From: DAIDKA01 sp963708865
GTDB taxonomy: Bacteria > Pseudomonadota > Gammaproteobacteria > Steroidobacterales > Steroidobacteraceae
NCBI GenBank assembly: GCA_963708865.1
Contig: CAVPUC010000009.1
Span: forward strand, 186,001 to 250,000
Reading direction: 5' to 3'
DNA length: 64,000 nucleotides
Positions within the stretch are counted from its first letter, which is position 1, and every line of letters begins with the position of its first letter. The notes below the pieces were generated by a model. The model made no database searches and was not told where the DNA came from. It saw only the letters and a program-made list of their open reading frames with translations. Of this stretch, positions 55,663 to 64,000 are shown one piece after another. Both the position numbers and the translations under genes were made by a program.

Positions 55663-56696
55663 GCATCCTCCGGAAAGATCGGCAGTGTGGCGCTGACATG
55701 GGTCGGCACCGCCACGCCAAGATGCAGGTAGGCGGTGCGCGTGGCCATGCGCCCGCGGGCCGTGCGCATGAGGAAGCCCTGCTGGATCAGGAAGGGCTCG
55801 ATCACATCCTCGAGCGTGCCGCGCTCCTCGCCGATGGCCGCGGCGACACTGTCGATGCCCACCGGTCCGCCACCGAATTTCTCGACGATGGTCCGCAGCA
55901 CCTTGCGGTCCAGGGGATCAAAACCCTGATGGTCGATGTCGAGCATGCCGAGCGCCGCCACCGCGATGGTCTCATCGATGCGGCCATCCGCGCGCACCTG
56001 CGCAAAATCGCGCACCCGCCGCAGCAGACGGTTGGCAATTCGCGGCGTACCGCGCGAGCGCGCCGCAATGGCCGCGGCGCCCGCGGGCACGATCGGCACC
56101 CCGAGGATGCCGGCCGAGCGGGTCACGATGTGCTCAAGCTCCTCGACACTGTAGAACTCCAGGCGCTGCACGATGCCGAAGCGGTCGCGCAGCGGTGAAG
56201 TCAGCAGTCCCGCGCGGGTGGTGGCGCCGACCAGGGTGAACGGTGCCAGCTTCAGTTTGATGGAACGCGCCGCGGGGCCCTCGCCGATCATGATGTCGAG
56301 CTGGCAGTCCTCGAGCGCCGGATACAGCACCTCCTCGACGATGGGGCTCAAGCGATGGATCTCATCGATGAACAGCACATCGCGTGGCTGCAGATTGGTG
56401 AGCTGCGCGGCCAGATCCGCCGGACGCTCCAGCACCGGGCCTGAGGTCTGGCGCAGATTCACGCCCAGCTCCACCGCGATGATGTTGGCGAGGGTCGTCT
56501 TGCCCAGCCCCGGAGGCCCGAAGATCAGCACATGATCCATCGCCTCGGATCGCTGGCGTGCCGCCGTGATGAAGATCTCCATCTGTCGCTTCACATGCGC
56601 CTGGCCGACGTAGTCGGACAGGCGCTGCGGGCGGATGGCACGGTCCTGCTGCTCCTCACCGGGCTGCGCGGTGGTACTGGTCATGCGCTCACTCAT
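55659..56696 (-). CDS. ruvB: Holliday-junction helicase RuvB
   Basis: AAA+ motor of the RuvABC complex, about 345 residues from ATG 56696 (MSERMTSTTAQPGEE). Walker A is FGPPGLGKTTLAN, Walker B LFIDEIHRLSP, sensor 1 VGATTRAGLLTSPLRDRFG. The winged-helix C-terminus ends TLPIFPEDA. It overlaps the end of ruvA by a few bases; frame intact. Confidence 0.96.
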   Translation of the reverse strand: MSERMTSTTAQPGEEQQDRAIRPQRLSDYVGQAHVKRQMEIFITAARQRSEAMDHVLIFGPPGLGKTTLANIIAVELGVNLRQTSGPVLERPADLAAQLTNLQPRDVLFIDEIHRLSPIVEEVLYPALEDCQLDIMIGEGPAARSIKLKLAPFTLVGATTRAGLLTSPLRDRFGIVQRLEFYSVEELEHIVTRSAGILGVPIVPAGAAAIAARSRGTPRIANRLLRRVRDFAQVRADGRIDETIAVAALGMLDIDHQGFDPLDRKVLRTIVEKFGGGPVGIDSVAAAIGEERGTLEDVIEPFLIQQGFLMRTARGRMATRTAYLHLGVAVPTHVSATLPIFPEDA

Positions 56697-57279
56697 GGAT
56701 TGCGCCCTGCAGGGCAAGGCGGATGAGTTCCTCGGTGGTGTGGAGGCCGGCGGCGATCCCCTTGAGCAGTCGGGTCGCCTCGGCCGGCTTGTACTGCAGC
56801 GCCACCAGCGCATCGAACGCCTCGCTCTGCGGATCACTCGCCGCGGGCCTGCCCAAGGCACCGGGTAGCGCCGGCTGGCTCTTCACCCGATCGCGCATTT
56901 CGATAATCAGCCGCTCGGCGGTCTTGCGGCCGATGCCCGGAATGCGGGTCAGCGTCGAAACATCCTCGGCCAGCACGCAGCGGCTGAAGCCCTCGACGCT
57001 CATGCCCGAGAGGACGCCTAAGGCCATCTTCGGACCGACCCCCGAGACCTTGAGCAGATTTCTGAACAGCCGTCGCTCCTCCTCGGTGGCGAAGCCATAG
57101 AGGATGTGGGCATCCTCGCGCACCACCAGGTGGGTGATCAGGTGGACGGTCTCCCCGAGCGCGGGCAGATTCAGGAACGTGGACATGGGCGCCTCGAGCT
57201 CATAGCCGACACCGCCCACATCCAGCGTCACCACCGGAGCGGTCTTGGCGGCAATGCGCCCGTGCAGGAATCCGATCAC
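56689..57279 (-). CDS. ruvA: Holliday-junction-binding protein RuvA
   Basis: About 196 residues from a GTG at 57279 (VIGFLHGRIAAKTAPVVTLD), which overlaps the ruvC stop (GTGA). Domain I is the OB fold, then the two helix-hairpin-helix motifs VSGVGPKMALGVLSG and IPGIGRKTAERLIIEM, then the C-terminal domain binding RuvB (EAFDALVALQYKPAEATRLL). Frame intact. Confidence 0.96.
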   Translation of the reverse strand: MIGFLHGRIAAKTAPVVTLDVGGVGYELEAPMSTFLNLPALGETVHLITHLVVREDAHILYGFATEEERRLFRNLLKVSGVGPKMALGVLSGMSVEGFSRCVLAEDVSTLTRIPGIGRKTAERLIIEMRDRVKSQPALPGALGRPAASDPQSEAFDALVALQYKPAEATRLLKGIAAGLHTTEELIRLALQGAIHE

Positions 57280-57827
57280 AGGCTCACCAGCAGCTGCAGA
57301 CGCCGTGAGTGCGCATGACACAGGGCCACCGCCAGCGCATCGCCCGCATCGGCGGCCGGCACGGCGGTCAGCTGCAGCAGCACTTTCATCATGTGCGCCA
57401 CCTGCGATTTCTCCGCGGCCCCGGAGCCGACCACGGCGAGCTTGATGGCCCGTGGTGCATACTCGAACACCGAGGTGCCCGCCGGCACCGCGCACAGCGC
57501 CGCCCCGCGTGCCTGGCCAAGCTTCATGGCGCTGTCCACGTTGCGGTTCACGAACACCCGCTCGATGGCGACTTCATCAGGCTGATAGGCGGCGATCAGG
57601 CGGTCGATGCCCTCGAAAATCGTCCGCAGCCGCGCGGCCATCGCCTCACCCTGCGCGGCGATGCAGCCATGCGCCACGTGGGCGTGGGCATTGCCGTCGC
57701 AATCGATGACGCCGAAGCCCGTGCGCCGCGAGCCCGGATCGATGCCCAGCACCCGCACCCGCGAGGCGCGGCTCAGCGGCACCTGGCGGGCGATGGCGTC
57801 CGGATCAAACTGCCGCCAGGAACTCAT
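57276..57827 (-). CDS. ruvC: Holliday-junction resolvase RuvC
   Basis: Endonuclease of 183 residues. Catalytic acidic residues are in LGIDPGSRRTGFGVID, DEVAIERVFVNRNVDSA and AADAGDALAVALCHA. A 20-residue extension precedes the usual start, so MSSWRQFDPDAIARQVPLSR may be an alternative longer start or extra residues. It heads ruvC-ruvA-ruvB and directly follows the yebC fragment. Confidence 0.95.
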   Translation of the reverse strand: MSSWRQFDPDAIARQVPLSRASRVRVLGIDPGSRRTGFGVIDCDGNAHAHVAHGCIAAQGEAMAARLRTIFEGIDRLIAAYQPDEVAIERVFVNRNVDSAMKLGQARGAALCAVPAGTSVFEYAPRAIKLAVVGSGAAEKSQVAHMMKVLLQLTAVPAADAGDALAVALCHAHSRRLQLLVSL

Positions 57828-58340
57828 TCAACCATACCGCGCATTGGTGTAGATGCCCTGCACCGCTGCCACGCTGCCGAGACCCGCCACAAAGGTGCGC
57901 ATCGCCTGCGCATCCGCGCCGGTGAGTTCCACGGTCGTTGCCGCGCGCTGGGTGATCTGCGCCGTCAGGGCGACAAAGCCGGCGGCGGAAAGCCGCTCCC
58001 GTATGCTCAGAAAATCATCCGGATCCGTGAGAATCTCAATGCCTCCGCCGCCCGCGTGCACATCTTCGGCCCCTGCCGCCAGCGCCAGTTCCGCCAGCAC
58101 CGGTTGGTCCGCGTAGGTCAATATGCCGGTCCTCGCGAACAGGTAGGACACCGACCCCTCGGCCCCCAGGTGGCCCCCGTGGGCGGCGAAAACCCGACGC
58201 AGGTGCGCGGCTAAGTCATGGCGCTCCTGTGCGGAGCACTCGATTAAAACGGCAGTGCCGCCCGGTCCATAGCCTTCGTATTGCACTGTGTTGAATGCTG
58301 CAGGCACGGCCTGCGACTGAGGCAGGTATGATAGCTGCAT
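57828..58340 (-). CDS. YebC-family protein lacking the N-terminal domain
   Basis: The 170 residues match the second and third domains of YebC/TACO1: VQYEGYGPGGTAVLIECSAQ, FAAHGGHLGAEGSVSYLF and FLSIRERLSAAGFVALTAQI. The first domain of about 75 residues, with the usual MAGHSKW start, is absent, and only 54 bases separate the start from the divergent relA, so it cannot be hidden by a shift nearby. yebC normally precedes ruvC. A truncated, possibly functional paralogue or a remnant; YebC proteins act as translation factors or regulators. Confidence 0.8.
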   Translation of the reverse strand: MQLSYLPQSQAVPAAFNTVQYEGYGPGGTAVLIECSAQERHDLAAHLRRVFAAHGGHLGAEGSVSYLFARTGILTYADQPVLAELALAAGAEDVHAGGGGIEILTDPDDFLSIRERLSAAGFVALTAQITQRAATTVELTGADAQAMRTFVAGLGSVAAVQGIYTNARYG

Positions 58341-58393
58341 TCTGCGCGCAGCGACACGCCGCGCGTCCTTGAAGGCCGCGAGGAGAACGGGCC

Positions 58394-60511
58394 GTGGAAG
58401 CCGCCCAACTTTGTCCCCCGGAACTGCGCAGTGCCATTGCCGACATGCGCGCGGCCGTCACGCCTGCGAGCGATGCGCCGGAGGCCGCCATCGCGCTCGC
58501 CACCGAGGCTGCTGAAGTCATCGGCGCCCTGACGGGCGATGCGCAGCTCGCTGCCGCGGTGCTGGCGCAGCCGATGCTCGGGCGTGCCGGGGTCACGCCC
58601 GAGAGTCTCGAGCGGCTGCTGGGCGCAGGGGCTGCGCGGGTGGCGGTTGATCTGCAGCGGCTGGGTGAGATCGGGCTGTCACGCGATTGGGCGCCGGAGC
58701 GGGGGCTTGATGCCCAGCAGGCGGAGACCGTGCGCAAGATGCTGCTGGCGGTCGTCGGCGATCAGCGACTGGTGCTGGCGCGCCTGGCCGAAGCGCTGGT
58801 ACGCCTGCGCCACGCGCGCGACCTGGAAGTTTCCGAGCGCGAGCGTCTGGCCACCGAAGTGCGGGCGATTTTCGCGCCACTGGCGAATCGGCTGGGGATC
58901 TGGCAGGTCAAGTGGGAACTGGAGGACCTGGCCTTCCGGTACCTTGAGCCCGAGGAATACAAACGACTCGCCGGCGCGCTCAATGAAAAGCGTGCGGACC
59001 GGGAGCGCTATATCGAGGAGTTCTGCGCCGGATTGCGCAAGGATCTGGCGGCCACCGGCGTCACGGCCGAGGTGCACGGCCGGCCCAAACACATCTTCAG
59101 CATCTACCGCAAGATGTTGCGCAAGCATCTGCCGTTCGAACAGATCTTCGATGTGCGTGCGGTGCGCATCGTCGTGGCCTCGGTGGCCGACTGTTACGCG
59201 GCACTGAGCGTCGTGCATGGCAACTGGCAATACATACCGGCCGAGTTCGACGACTACATCGCGACCCCGAAGGACAATCACTATCGTTCCATCCACACCG
59301 CTGTCGTGGGTCCGGAGCAGCGCAGTGTCGAGATCCAGATCCGCACCCGCGAAATGCATGAACATGCCGAGCTCGGCATCGCCGCGCACTGGCAGTACAA
59401 AGAGGGCGGCGCGCACGATGTCGAATACCAGCGCAAGATCGAAGCGGTGCGCCGCCTGCTGCATCCGGGTGAACAGCCGCTGGATGAACCCGATGTGCTG
59501 GAGAGCCTGCGCGGCCAGATCTTCGCCGACCACATCTATGCGCTCACGCCCAAGGGCGAGGTCGTCGAACTGCCGCGCGGCGGCACACCGCTCGACTTTG
59601 CCTACCAGGTGCACAGCAATCTGGGCCACCGCTGTCGCGGTGCCAAGGTCAACGGCCGCATCGTGCCGCTCACCTACCACCTGGGCAACGGCGAGGTCGT
59701 GGACATCATCCCCGGCAAGCACCCCGCGCCCAGTCGCGATTGGCTGGCCCCGGAACTGGGCTATCTTGCCTCCTCGCGCAGCCGCACCAAGGTGCGGGCC
59801 TGGTTCCGCCGCCAGGATGCGGGCGACAACCGCAATGCCGGCCGCTCCATCGCCGAGCGGGAAATGCTGCGCGCCGGCGCCGATGATGCCCTGCTGCCCG
59901 AGCTCATCACCCAGCTGCGCGCCCACGACCAGGACGAGTTCTACCAGCTCCTGGGCGAGGGGGAGATCACCGCGACGCAACTGGCGCAGGCGCTGCTGCG
60001 GCTGGTGCGCCCCGCGAGCCCGGAGCTGCCGGTGCGCCGGGCGCGGCCCGCCACCGCCGCGCGGCGCCATCCGATCGACATCGAGGGCGTCGGTGATCTG
60101 CCCATCACCCTGGCGAGCTGCTGCGCGCCGCTGCGTCCCCAGCCCATCGTGGGCTATATCACCGTGGGCCGCGGCGTCACCATCCATCGGGACGATTGCC
60201 GCAACTTCGCCCGCATGCGTGCCGAGAAACCCGAACGCATGTTGCAGGTGGAATGGTCCAGCGCCGATCAGGCCTTGATCGAGGTGGAGCTGGTGGTGTT
60301 CGCCTACGACCGTCGCGCACTGGTGCGCGACATCACCGACGTCGTGGCCCAGGAACACCTGAGCATCGAGGGCATGAACACCCTGACGGACGAGGACCGC
60401 ATCGCGCGGGTCGCCTTTCGCCTGGGGGTCGGCAATCTGGAGCAGCTGGCGAAGCTGATCCGGCGCCTGCAAAGCGTGCCCAATGTCTCCGAGGTGCGCC
60501 GAACCCGTTGA
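58394..60511 (+). CDS. relA: (p)ppGpp synthetase RelA
   Basis: A 705-residue Rel protein starting at a GTG. The N-terminal region corresponds to the hydrolase domain but lacks the HD pair, so hydrolase activity is not expected. The synthetase domain shows VHGRPKHIFSIYRKMLRKHL and FDDYIATPKDNHYRSIHTAV; TGS follows (IYALTPKGEVVELPRGGTPL), then the zinc-finger region ASCCAPLRPQPIVGYITVGR with HRDDC, and a C-terminal ACT domain ending VPNVSEVRRTR. Length and order fit ribosome-associated RelA. Divergent from the yebC fragment. Frame intact. Confidence 0.93.
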   Translation: MEAAQLCPPELRSAIADMRAAVTPASDAPEAAIALATEAAEVIGALTGDAQLAAAVLAQPMLGRAGVTPESLERLLGAGAARVAVDLQRLGEIGLSRDWAPERGLDAQQAETVRKMLLAVVGDQRLVLARLAEALVRLRHARDLEVSERERLATEVRAIFAPLANRLGIWQVKWELEDLAFRYLEPEEYKRLAGALNEKRADRERYIEEFCAGLRKDLAATGVTAEVHGRPKHIFSIYRKMLRKHLPFEQIFDVRAVRIVVASVADCYAALSVVHGNWQYIPAEFDDYIATPKDNHYRSIHTAVVGPEQRSVEIQIRTREMHEHAELGIAAHWQYKEGGAHDVEYQRKIEAVRRLLHPGEQPLDEPDVLESLRGQIFADHIYALTPKGEVVELPRGGTPLDFAYQVHSNLGHRCRGAKVNGRIVPLTYHLGNGEVVDIIPGKHPAPSRDWLAPELGYLASSRSRTKVRAWFRRQDAGDNRNAGRSIAEREMLRAGADDALLPELITQLRAHDQDEFYQLLGEGEITATQLAQALLRLVRPASPELPVRRARPATAARRHPIDIEGVGDLPITLASCCAPLRPQPIVGYITVGRGVTIHRDDCRNFARMRAEKPERMLQVEWSSADQALIEVELVVFAYDRRALVRDITDVVAQEHLSIEGMNTLTDEDRIARVAFRLGVGNLEQLAKLIRRLQSVPNVSEVRRTR

Positions 60512-60530
60512 TGGTGCGCTGCGGGATGGC

Positions 60531-61487
60531 TCAGTCCTGCTTCCAGGGCAGCCGTTGCAGATCGACATTGCCGCCGGTGAGCACAATGCCGACGCGTAAT
60601 CCCGCGATGGGCAAGGCGCCATTCAGAAGCGCTGCCAGCGGCACGGCCGATGATGCCTCGATGATGATTTTCAGCTCCTCCCAGACCCGGCGCATCCCTG
60701 CCACGATGTCCTCCTCGGTCACCGTCCCCACCGCGTGCACTTGCTTCCGGATGACCTCGAAGGTGCTGGGCGCGAGGGTCGCGAGCAGGCCGTCGGCCAA
60801 TGAATGCGGCTGCATGACCGGGGTGATGGCGCCCGCGTTCTTGGAGCGCCAGGCATCATCCGCGCCCAAGGGCTCGGCCCCCAGGATCCGGATCCGCGGA
60901 TCGATGCCATGGGCGGCGACCGCAGTGCCGCTGATCAGACCGCCACCGCCGATGGGGCAGAGGATCGCATCCAGTTGCGGCACCTGCTCCAGCAGTTCCA
61001 GCGCCACCGTACCCTGCCCGGCCATGACATCGGCATTGTCGAAGGGATGGATCAGGGTCGCACCGGTGTCGGCCATGATGCGCTCCGCGGCCGCCTGACG
61101 CGCCGCCAGGGTGGGCTCACACAGCTGCAGCGTGGCGCCATAGCGCAGCATGTTCTGCTGCTTGCTGGCGGGGGTGGTGCGCGGCGCGACCACATAGGCG
61201 GCAATGCCGCGGCTGCGGGCGGCCAGGGCCAATGCTGCGCCGTGATTGCCCGAGGAATGCGTCACGACGCCACGGGCGGCCAACGCCTGCGGCAGGTTCA
61301 ACACGGCGTTGAATGCCCCGCGGGCCTTGAAGGCCCCGGTGACCTGGAGGTTTTCGCACTTGAAGTACAGCCGCGCGCCCAGCTCTTCATCCAAAAAGTC
61401 GCTGCGCAGGATGGGCGTGCAGCGCACGCTTGCGGCGATCCGCGCCCGGGCGGCTTGGATGGCGGCAAACCCGGGCGCTGCAGTCAT
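60531..61487 (-). CDS. Threonine/serine dehydratase
   Basis: PLP-dependent dehydratase of about 318 residues from ATG 61487 (MTAAPGFAAIQAARARIAAS). The PLP lysine is in CENLQVTGAFKARGAFNAV, the asparagine region in THSSGNHGAALALAARSRGI and the phosphate-binding loop in ILCPIGGGGLISGTAVA. There is no ACT regulatory domain, so it resembles the catabolic type (TdcB/serine racemase) rather than IlvA. Between relA and lpdA; frame intact. Confidence 0.88.
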   Translation of the reverse strand: MTAAPGFAAIQAARARIAASVRCTPILRSDFLDEELGARLYFKCENLQVTGAFKARGAFNAVLNLPQALAARGVVTHSSGNHGAALALAARSRGIAAYVVAPRTTPASKQQNMLRYGATLQLCEPTLAARQAAAERIMADTGATLIHPFDNADVMAGQGTVALELLEQVPQLDAILCPIGGGGLISGTAVAAHGIDPRIRILGAEPLGADDAWRSKNAGAITPVMQPHSLADGLLATLAPSTFEVIRKQVHAVGTVTEEDIVAGMRRVWEELKIIIEASSAVPLAALLNGALPIAGLRVGIVLTGGNVDLQRLPWKQD

Positions 61488-61497
61488 GGGTGAGGCA

Positions 61498-62926
61498 CTA
61501 GCGGTTGAGATTGTCGATCGCACGCTTGTCGGCGGCCAGGGCCGCCTCGTGCAGCGCCTCCGACAGCGTCGGATGCGCGTGCATGGTGCGCTGCAGATCC
61601 TCGGTGCTCGCGGAGTACTCCATGGCCAGTACCGCCTCGGCGATGAGCTCGCCGGCCAGCGGACCGATGATGTGCACGCCCAGGATCTCATCACTGGTTT
61701 TGTCGGCAATCAGCTTGGCAAATCCCTGCGTGGCTTCCATGGCGCGCGCCCGGCCGCTCGCCATGAAGGGAAACACGCCCACTTTGTAGGCCCGACCACT
61801 CGCCTTGACCTGCTCCTCGGTCTCCCCGACCCAGGCGATCTCCGGTGCGGTATAGATCACCGAGGGCACGATGCGATAGTTGACCTCACCGTAATGGCCG
61901 GCAATGAGGTCCGCGACCATGACGCCCTCCTCCTTGCCTTTGTGCGCCAGCATGGGGCCGCGCACCACATCACCGATGGCCCAGATGCCTTCCGCACCCG
62001 TGCGACACTTGTCATCCACGACGATGAAGCCGCGCGCATCGCGCTCGACGTTCGGTACCCTCTGCCAGGAGCCCCTCGGTAAAGGGGCGGCGCCCGACGG
62101 CGACCACGAGCGTGTCGACCTCGAGGGACTGCTCGCCCTTGGCATCGGTATAGCTGACCTTGACGGCCTCGCCCTGGACCACGGCGCCCGTGACTTTGGC
62201 GCCGGTGCGAATGTCCATGCCGAGCTTCTTGAACTGCTTGGCCGCCTCTTTGGCCAGCTGCTGGTCGGCGATGGCGAGGAAACTGTCCAGCGCCTCGAGC
62301 ACCACGACCTCGCTGCCGAGGCGGCGCCAGACGCTGCCCAGTTCCAACCCGATGACCCCGGCCCCGATCACCCCCAGGCGCTTCGGCACGGCGGGCAGTT
62401 CCAACGCCCCCCAGGAGTCAATGATGCGCTGGCCATCAAAGGGCGCGGACTTCAGCTCAATGGGCGTTGAGCCTGTGGCGAGCACCACATGGCGGGCCGA
62501 GAGCGTCCGCCCTTCGCCCTGGTGGGACTTGAATTCGACCTGCTTGCCGGGGAGCAGCCGGCCATGACCCTGCAACGCGGTGACACCGGCGCCCTTGAGC
62601 AGCGCCATGATGCCGTCGGTCATCTTCTTGACGATGCCGGCTCTGCGTTTGTGCATGGTGGCCACATCCATGCTCACCCCGGGTGCCTGGATGCCGTGCT
62701 GCGCGAACTCCTCGCGGGCGCGGTGATACAGCTCGGTGGATTCCAGCAGCGCCTTGGAGGGGATGCAGCCCGCGTTCAGGCAGGTACCGCCGAAGGCGAA
62801 GCTGCCGTCGTGGTTCTTCCATTCATCGATGCAGGCCACCGACAGGCCGTTCTGTGCGGCCCGGATGGCCGCCGGATAGCCGGCCGGGCCGCCGCCGATC
62901 ACGATGACGTCAAACGAGTCAGCCAT
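61498..62926 (-). CDS. lpdA: Dihydrolipoyl dehydrogenase LpdA (frameshifted)
   Basis: E3 component of 2-oxoacid dehydrogenases. FAD motif DVIVIGGGPAGYPAAIRAAQ, the redox disulfide GGTCLNAGCIPSKALLES, the second dinucleotide motif RLGVIGAGVIGLELGSVWRR, and the C-terminal active-site HPTLSEALHEA. One extra base at about 62055, in the segment ...LLAEG/VPNVERDARGF, shifts the frame. Restored length about 475 residues. It follows sucB by 12 bases, as in the alpha-ketoglutarate dehydrogenase cluster. Confidence 0.93.
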
Positions 62927-62938
62927 GAAAACTCCCGC

Positions 62939-64000
62939 CTAAAGGCCGAGCAGCATGCGGCCGGGATCCTCAAGACTGTCCTTGATCGCGACCAGGAACT
63001 GCACGGCATCGCGGCCATCGATAATGCGGTGATCGTAGGTGAGCGCCAGATACATCATGGGCCGGATCTCGATCTTGCCGTTCACCACCATCGGCCGGTC
63101 CTGAATCTTGTGCATGCCTAAGATGGCGCTTTGCGGCGCATTTACAATGGGGGTCGACAGCAGCGAGCCGAAGACACCGCCGTTGGTAATGGTGAAGGTG
63201 CCGCCCGTGATGTCCTCGATGGCGATCTGGCCGGCGCGCGCCCGCGTGGCGTAGGCCGTGATTTCCTTTTCGATGTCCGCGAAGCTCTTCTGGTCGGCAT
63301 CGCGCACGATCGGCACCATCAGGCCACGGTCCGTCGAGACCGCGACGCCGATGTCGTAGAACTCGTGATAAATGATGTCGCCCCCGTCCACCGAGGCGTT
63401 CACCACCGGGAATTTCTTCAGCGCCTCGATGGTCGCCTTGACGAAGAAGGACATGAAACCGAGCTTCACACCCAGGGTTTTCTCGAACTTGTCCTTGTAG
63501 CGGGCGCGCAGTTCCTGAACGGCGCCCAGGTCCACTTCATTGAAGGAGGTGAGCAGCGCCTGCGTGGACTGCGCCTCGACCAGGCGCTGTGCCACGCGCT
63601 GGCGCAGACGGCTCATGGGCACGCGCTGCTCGGCACGCCCGGTGCGCGGCGCGCTGGGAGCCGTGGGAGCGGGGGCAGGTTTCGCGGTGGCCGGCGCCGC
63701 CGCCGCGGCTGGCGCAGACGGTGGCGCAGCCGCCGGTTGCTGGTTCAGGAAGCCTGCGACATCGGCTTTCGTCAGGCGGCCCTCGCGACCGCTCGGGGCT
63801 ACGCTTGCAGGATCAATCTTGTTCTCCTCGACCAGCCGCCGGGCACTGGGGCTGAGCTTGGCGGGCGCCGCGGACGTGGCAGCCTTCGGCCCAGGGGCGG
63901 CCTTGGCGGGGGCCTCCGCAGCCGCCACCGGGGCGGCAGCCTTGGCGGGCGCCGCCGCTGCGGCGCCCGCGTTGATCACGGCGAGCACCTGGCCCGCCGT
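62939..64000 (-). CDS. sucB: Dihydrolipoyllysine succinyltransferase SucB (partial)
   Basis: E2 core of 2-oxoglutarate dehydrogenase, cut by the window end. The tail of the lipoyl domain (TAGQVLAVINAG) is followed by an Ala/Pro-rich linker, the E1/E3-binding domain LSPSARRLVEENKIDPASVA, a second linker and the catalytic domain ending with TYDHRIIDGRDAVQFL, where the H and D are catalytic. The 5' end lies beyond the window. Confidence 0.92.
   Translation of the reverse strand, partial: TAGQVLAVINAGAAAAAPAKAAAPVAAAEAPAKAAPGPKAATSAAPAKLSPSARRLVEENKIDPASVAPSGREGRLTKADVAGFLNQQPAAAPPSAPAAAAAPATAKPAPAPTAPSAPRTGRAEQRVPMSRLRQRVAQRLVEAQSTQALLTSFNEVDLGAVQELRARYKDKFEKTLGVKLGFMSFFVKATIEALKKFPVVNASVDGGDIIYHEFYDIGVAVSTDRGLMVPIVRDADQKSFADIEKEITAYATRARAGQIAIEDITGGTFTITNGGVFGSLLSTPIVNAPQSAILGMHKIQDRPMVVNGKIEIRPMMYLALTYDHRIIDGRDAVQFLVAIKDSLEDPGRMLLGL

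Noticed and set aside
58679..60622. A 647-codon open frame on the minus strand opposite relA
   Set aside because: It is the antisense of a well-conserved relA; the high GC content keeps the opposite frame open. It has no start context and its translation has no domain pattern.
1..64000. CRISPR arrays, prophage or restriction/defence genes
   Set aside because: No regularly spaced repeats, integrase, phage structural gene or recognisable nuclease/defence module was seen; the only mobile element is the IS.

Overview
This is a high-GC bacterial chromosome segment, most likely from a gammaproteobacterium. The tightly packed ruvC-ruvA-ruvB-ybgC-tolQ-tolR-tolA-tolB-pal-cpoB-queE-queC block next to a tRNA-Lys, the sucB-lpd end of the 2-oxoglutarate dehydrogenase cluster and a GTG-started relA all fit that group. 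The many quinohemoproteins and DUF1592/DUF1552 proteins point to a soil or freshwater Steroidobacter/Xanthomonadales-like organism. That placement is inferred from gene content only.

Layout. 0-11 kb: end of a DUF748 protein, aquaporin, a quinone oxidoreductase/hydrolase pair, an MFS exporter divergent from a CDF metal exporter, an MBL-fold hydrolase and the glycolate oxidase genes glcD-glcE-glcF. 11-19.5 kb: aldo/keto reductase, an RRM RNA-binding protein, small proteins, a shattered S1/P1 nuclease, a histone H1-like protein, a HisN-type phosphatase, a 4'-phosphopantetheinyl transferase and an efflux outer-membrane lipoprotein. 19.5-29 kb: murJ, MFS carrier, a virginiamycin-B-lyase-like propeller, an ABM monooxygenase, and a stress-flavoured group (catalase-like protein, PRC-barrel protein, SDR, DUF3309). 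29.3-38.1 kb: one same-strand cluster of exported proteins, DUF1592 cytochrome, Tat DUF1552 protein, Tat MBL lipoprotein, exported ankyrin protein and a quinohemoprotein with an N-terminal heme domain. 38-46 kb is the accessory part: an orphan secreted protein, a complete IS3-family element, gene remnants and two PadR/membrane-protein modules. 44.9-48.3 kb: an SMP-30-like propeller and a second quinohemoprotein with a C-terminal heme domain. 48.3-64 kb: conserved core (tRNA-Lys, nitroreductase, que/tol-pal/ruv block, yebC fragment, relA, threonine dehydratase, lpdA, sucB).

A dominant feature is frame damage. More than twenty genes, including ones a cell should not survive without (murJ, lpdA), are split by single-base indels, usually one extra base. 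Most of these look like consensus errors, so I annotate them as single genes with the approximate shift position. Two loci, the S1/P1 nuclease and the alpha/beta-hydrolase remnant, look decayed rather than merely misread.

The best candidates for undescribed biology are the exported DUF1592/DUF1552/MBL/ankyrin/quinohemoprotein cluster and the two tandem PadR modules, which share a palindromic operator, probable leaderless mRNA and a GTGA-coupled membrane protein.
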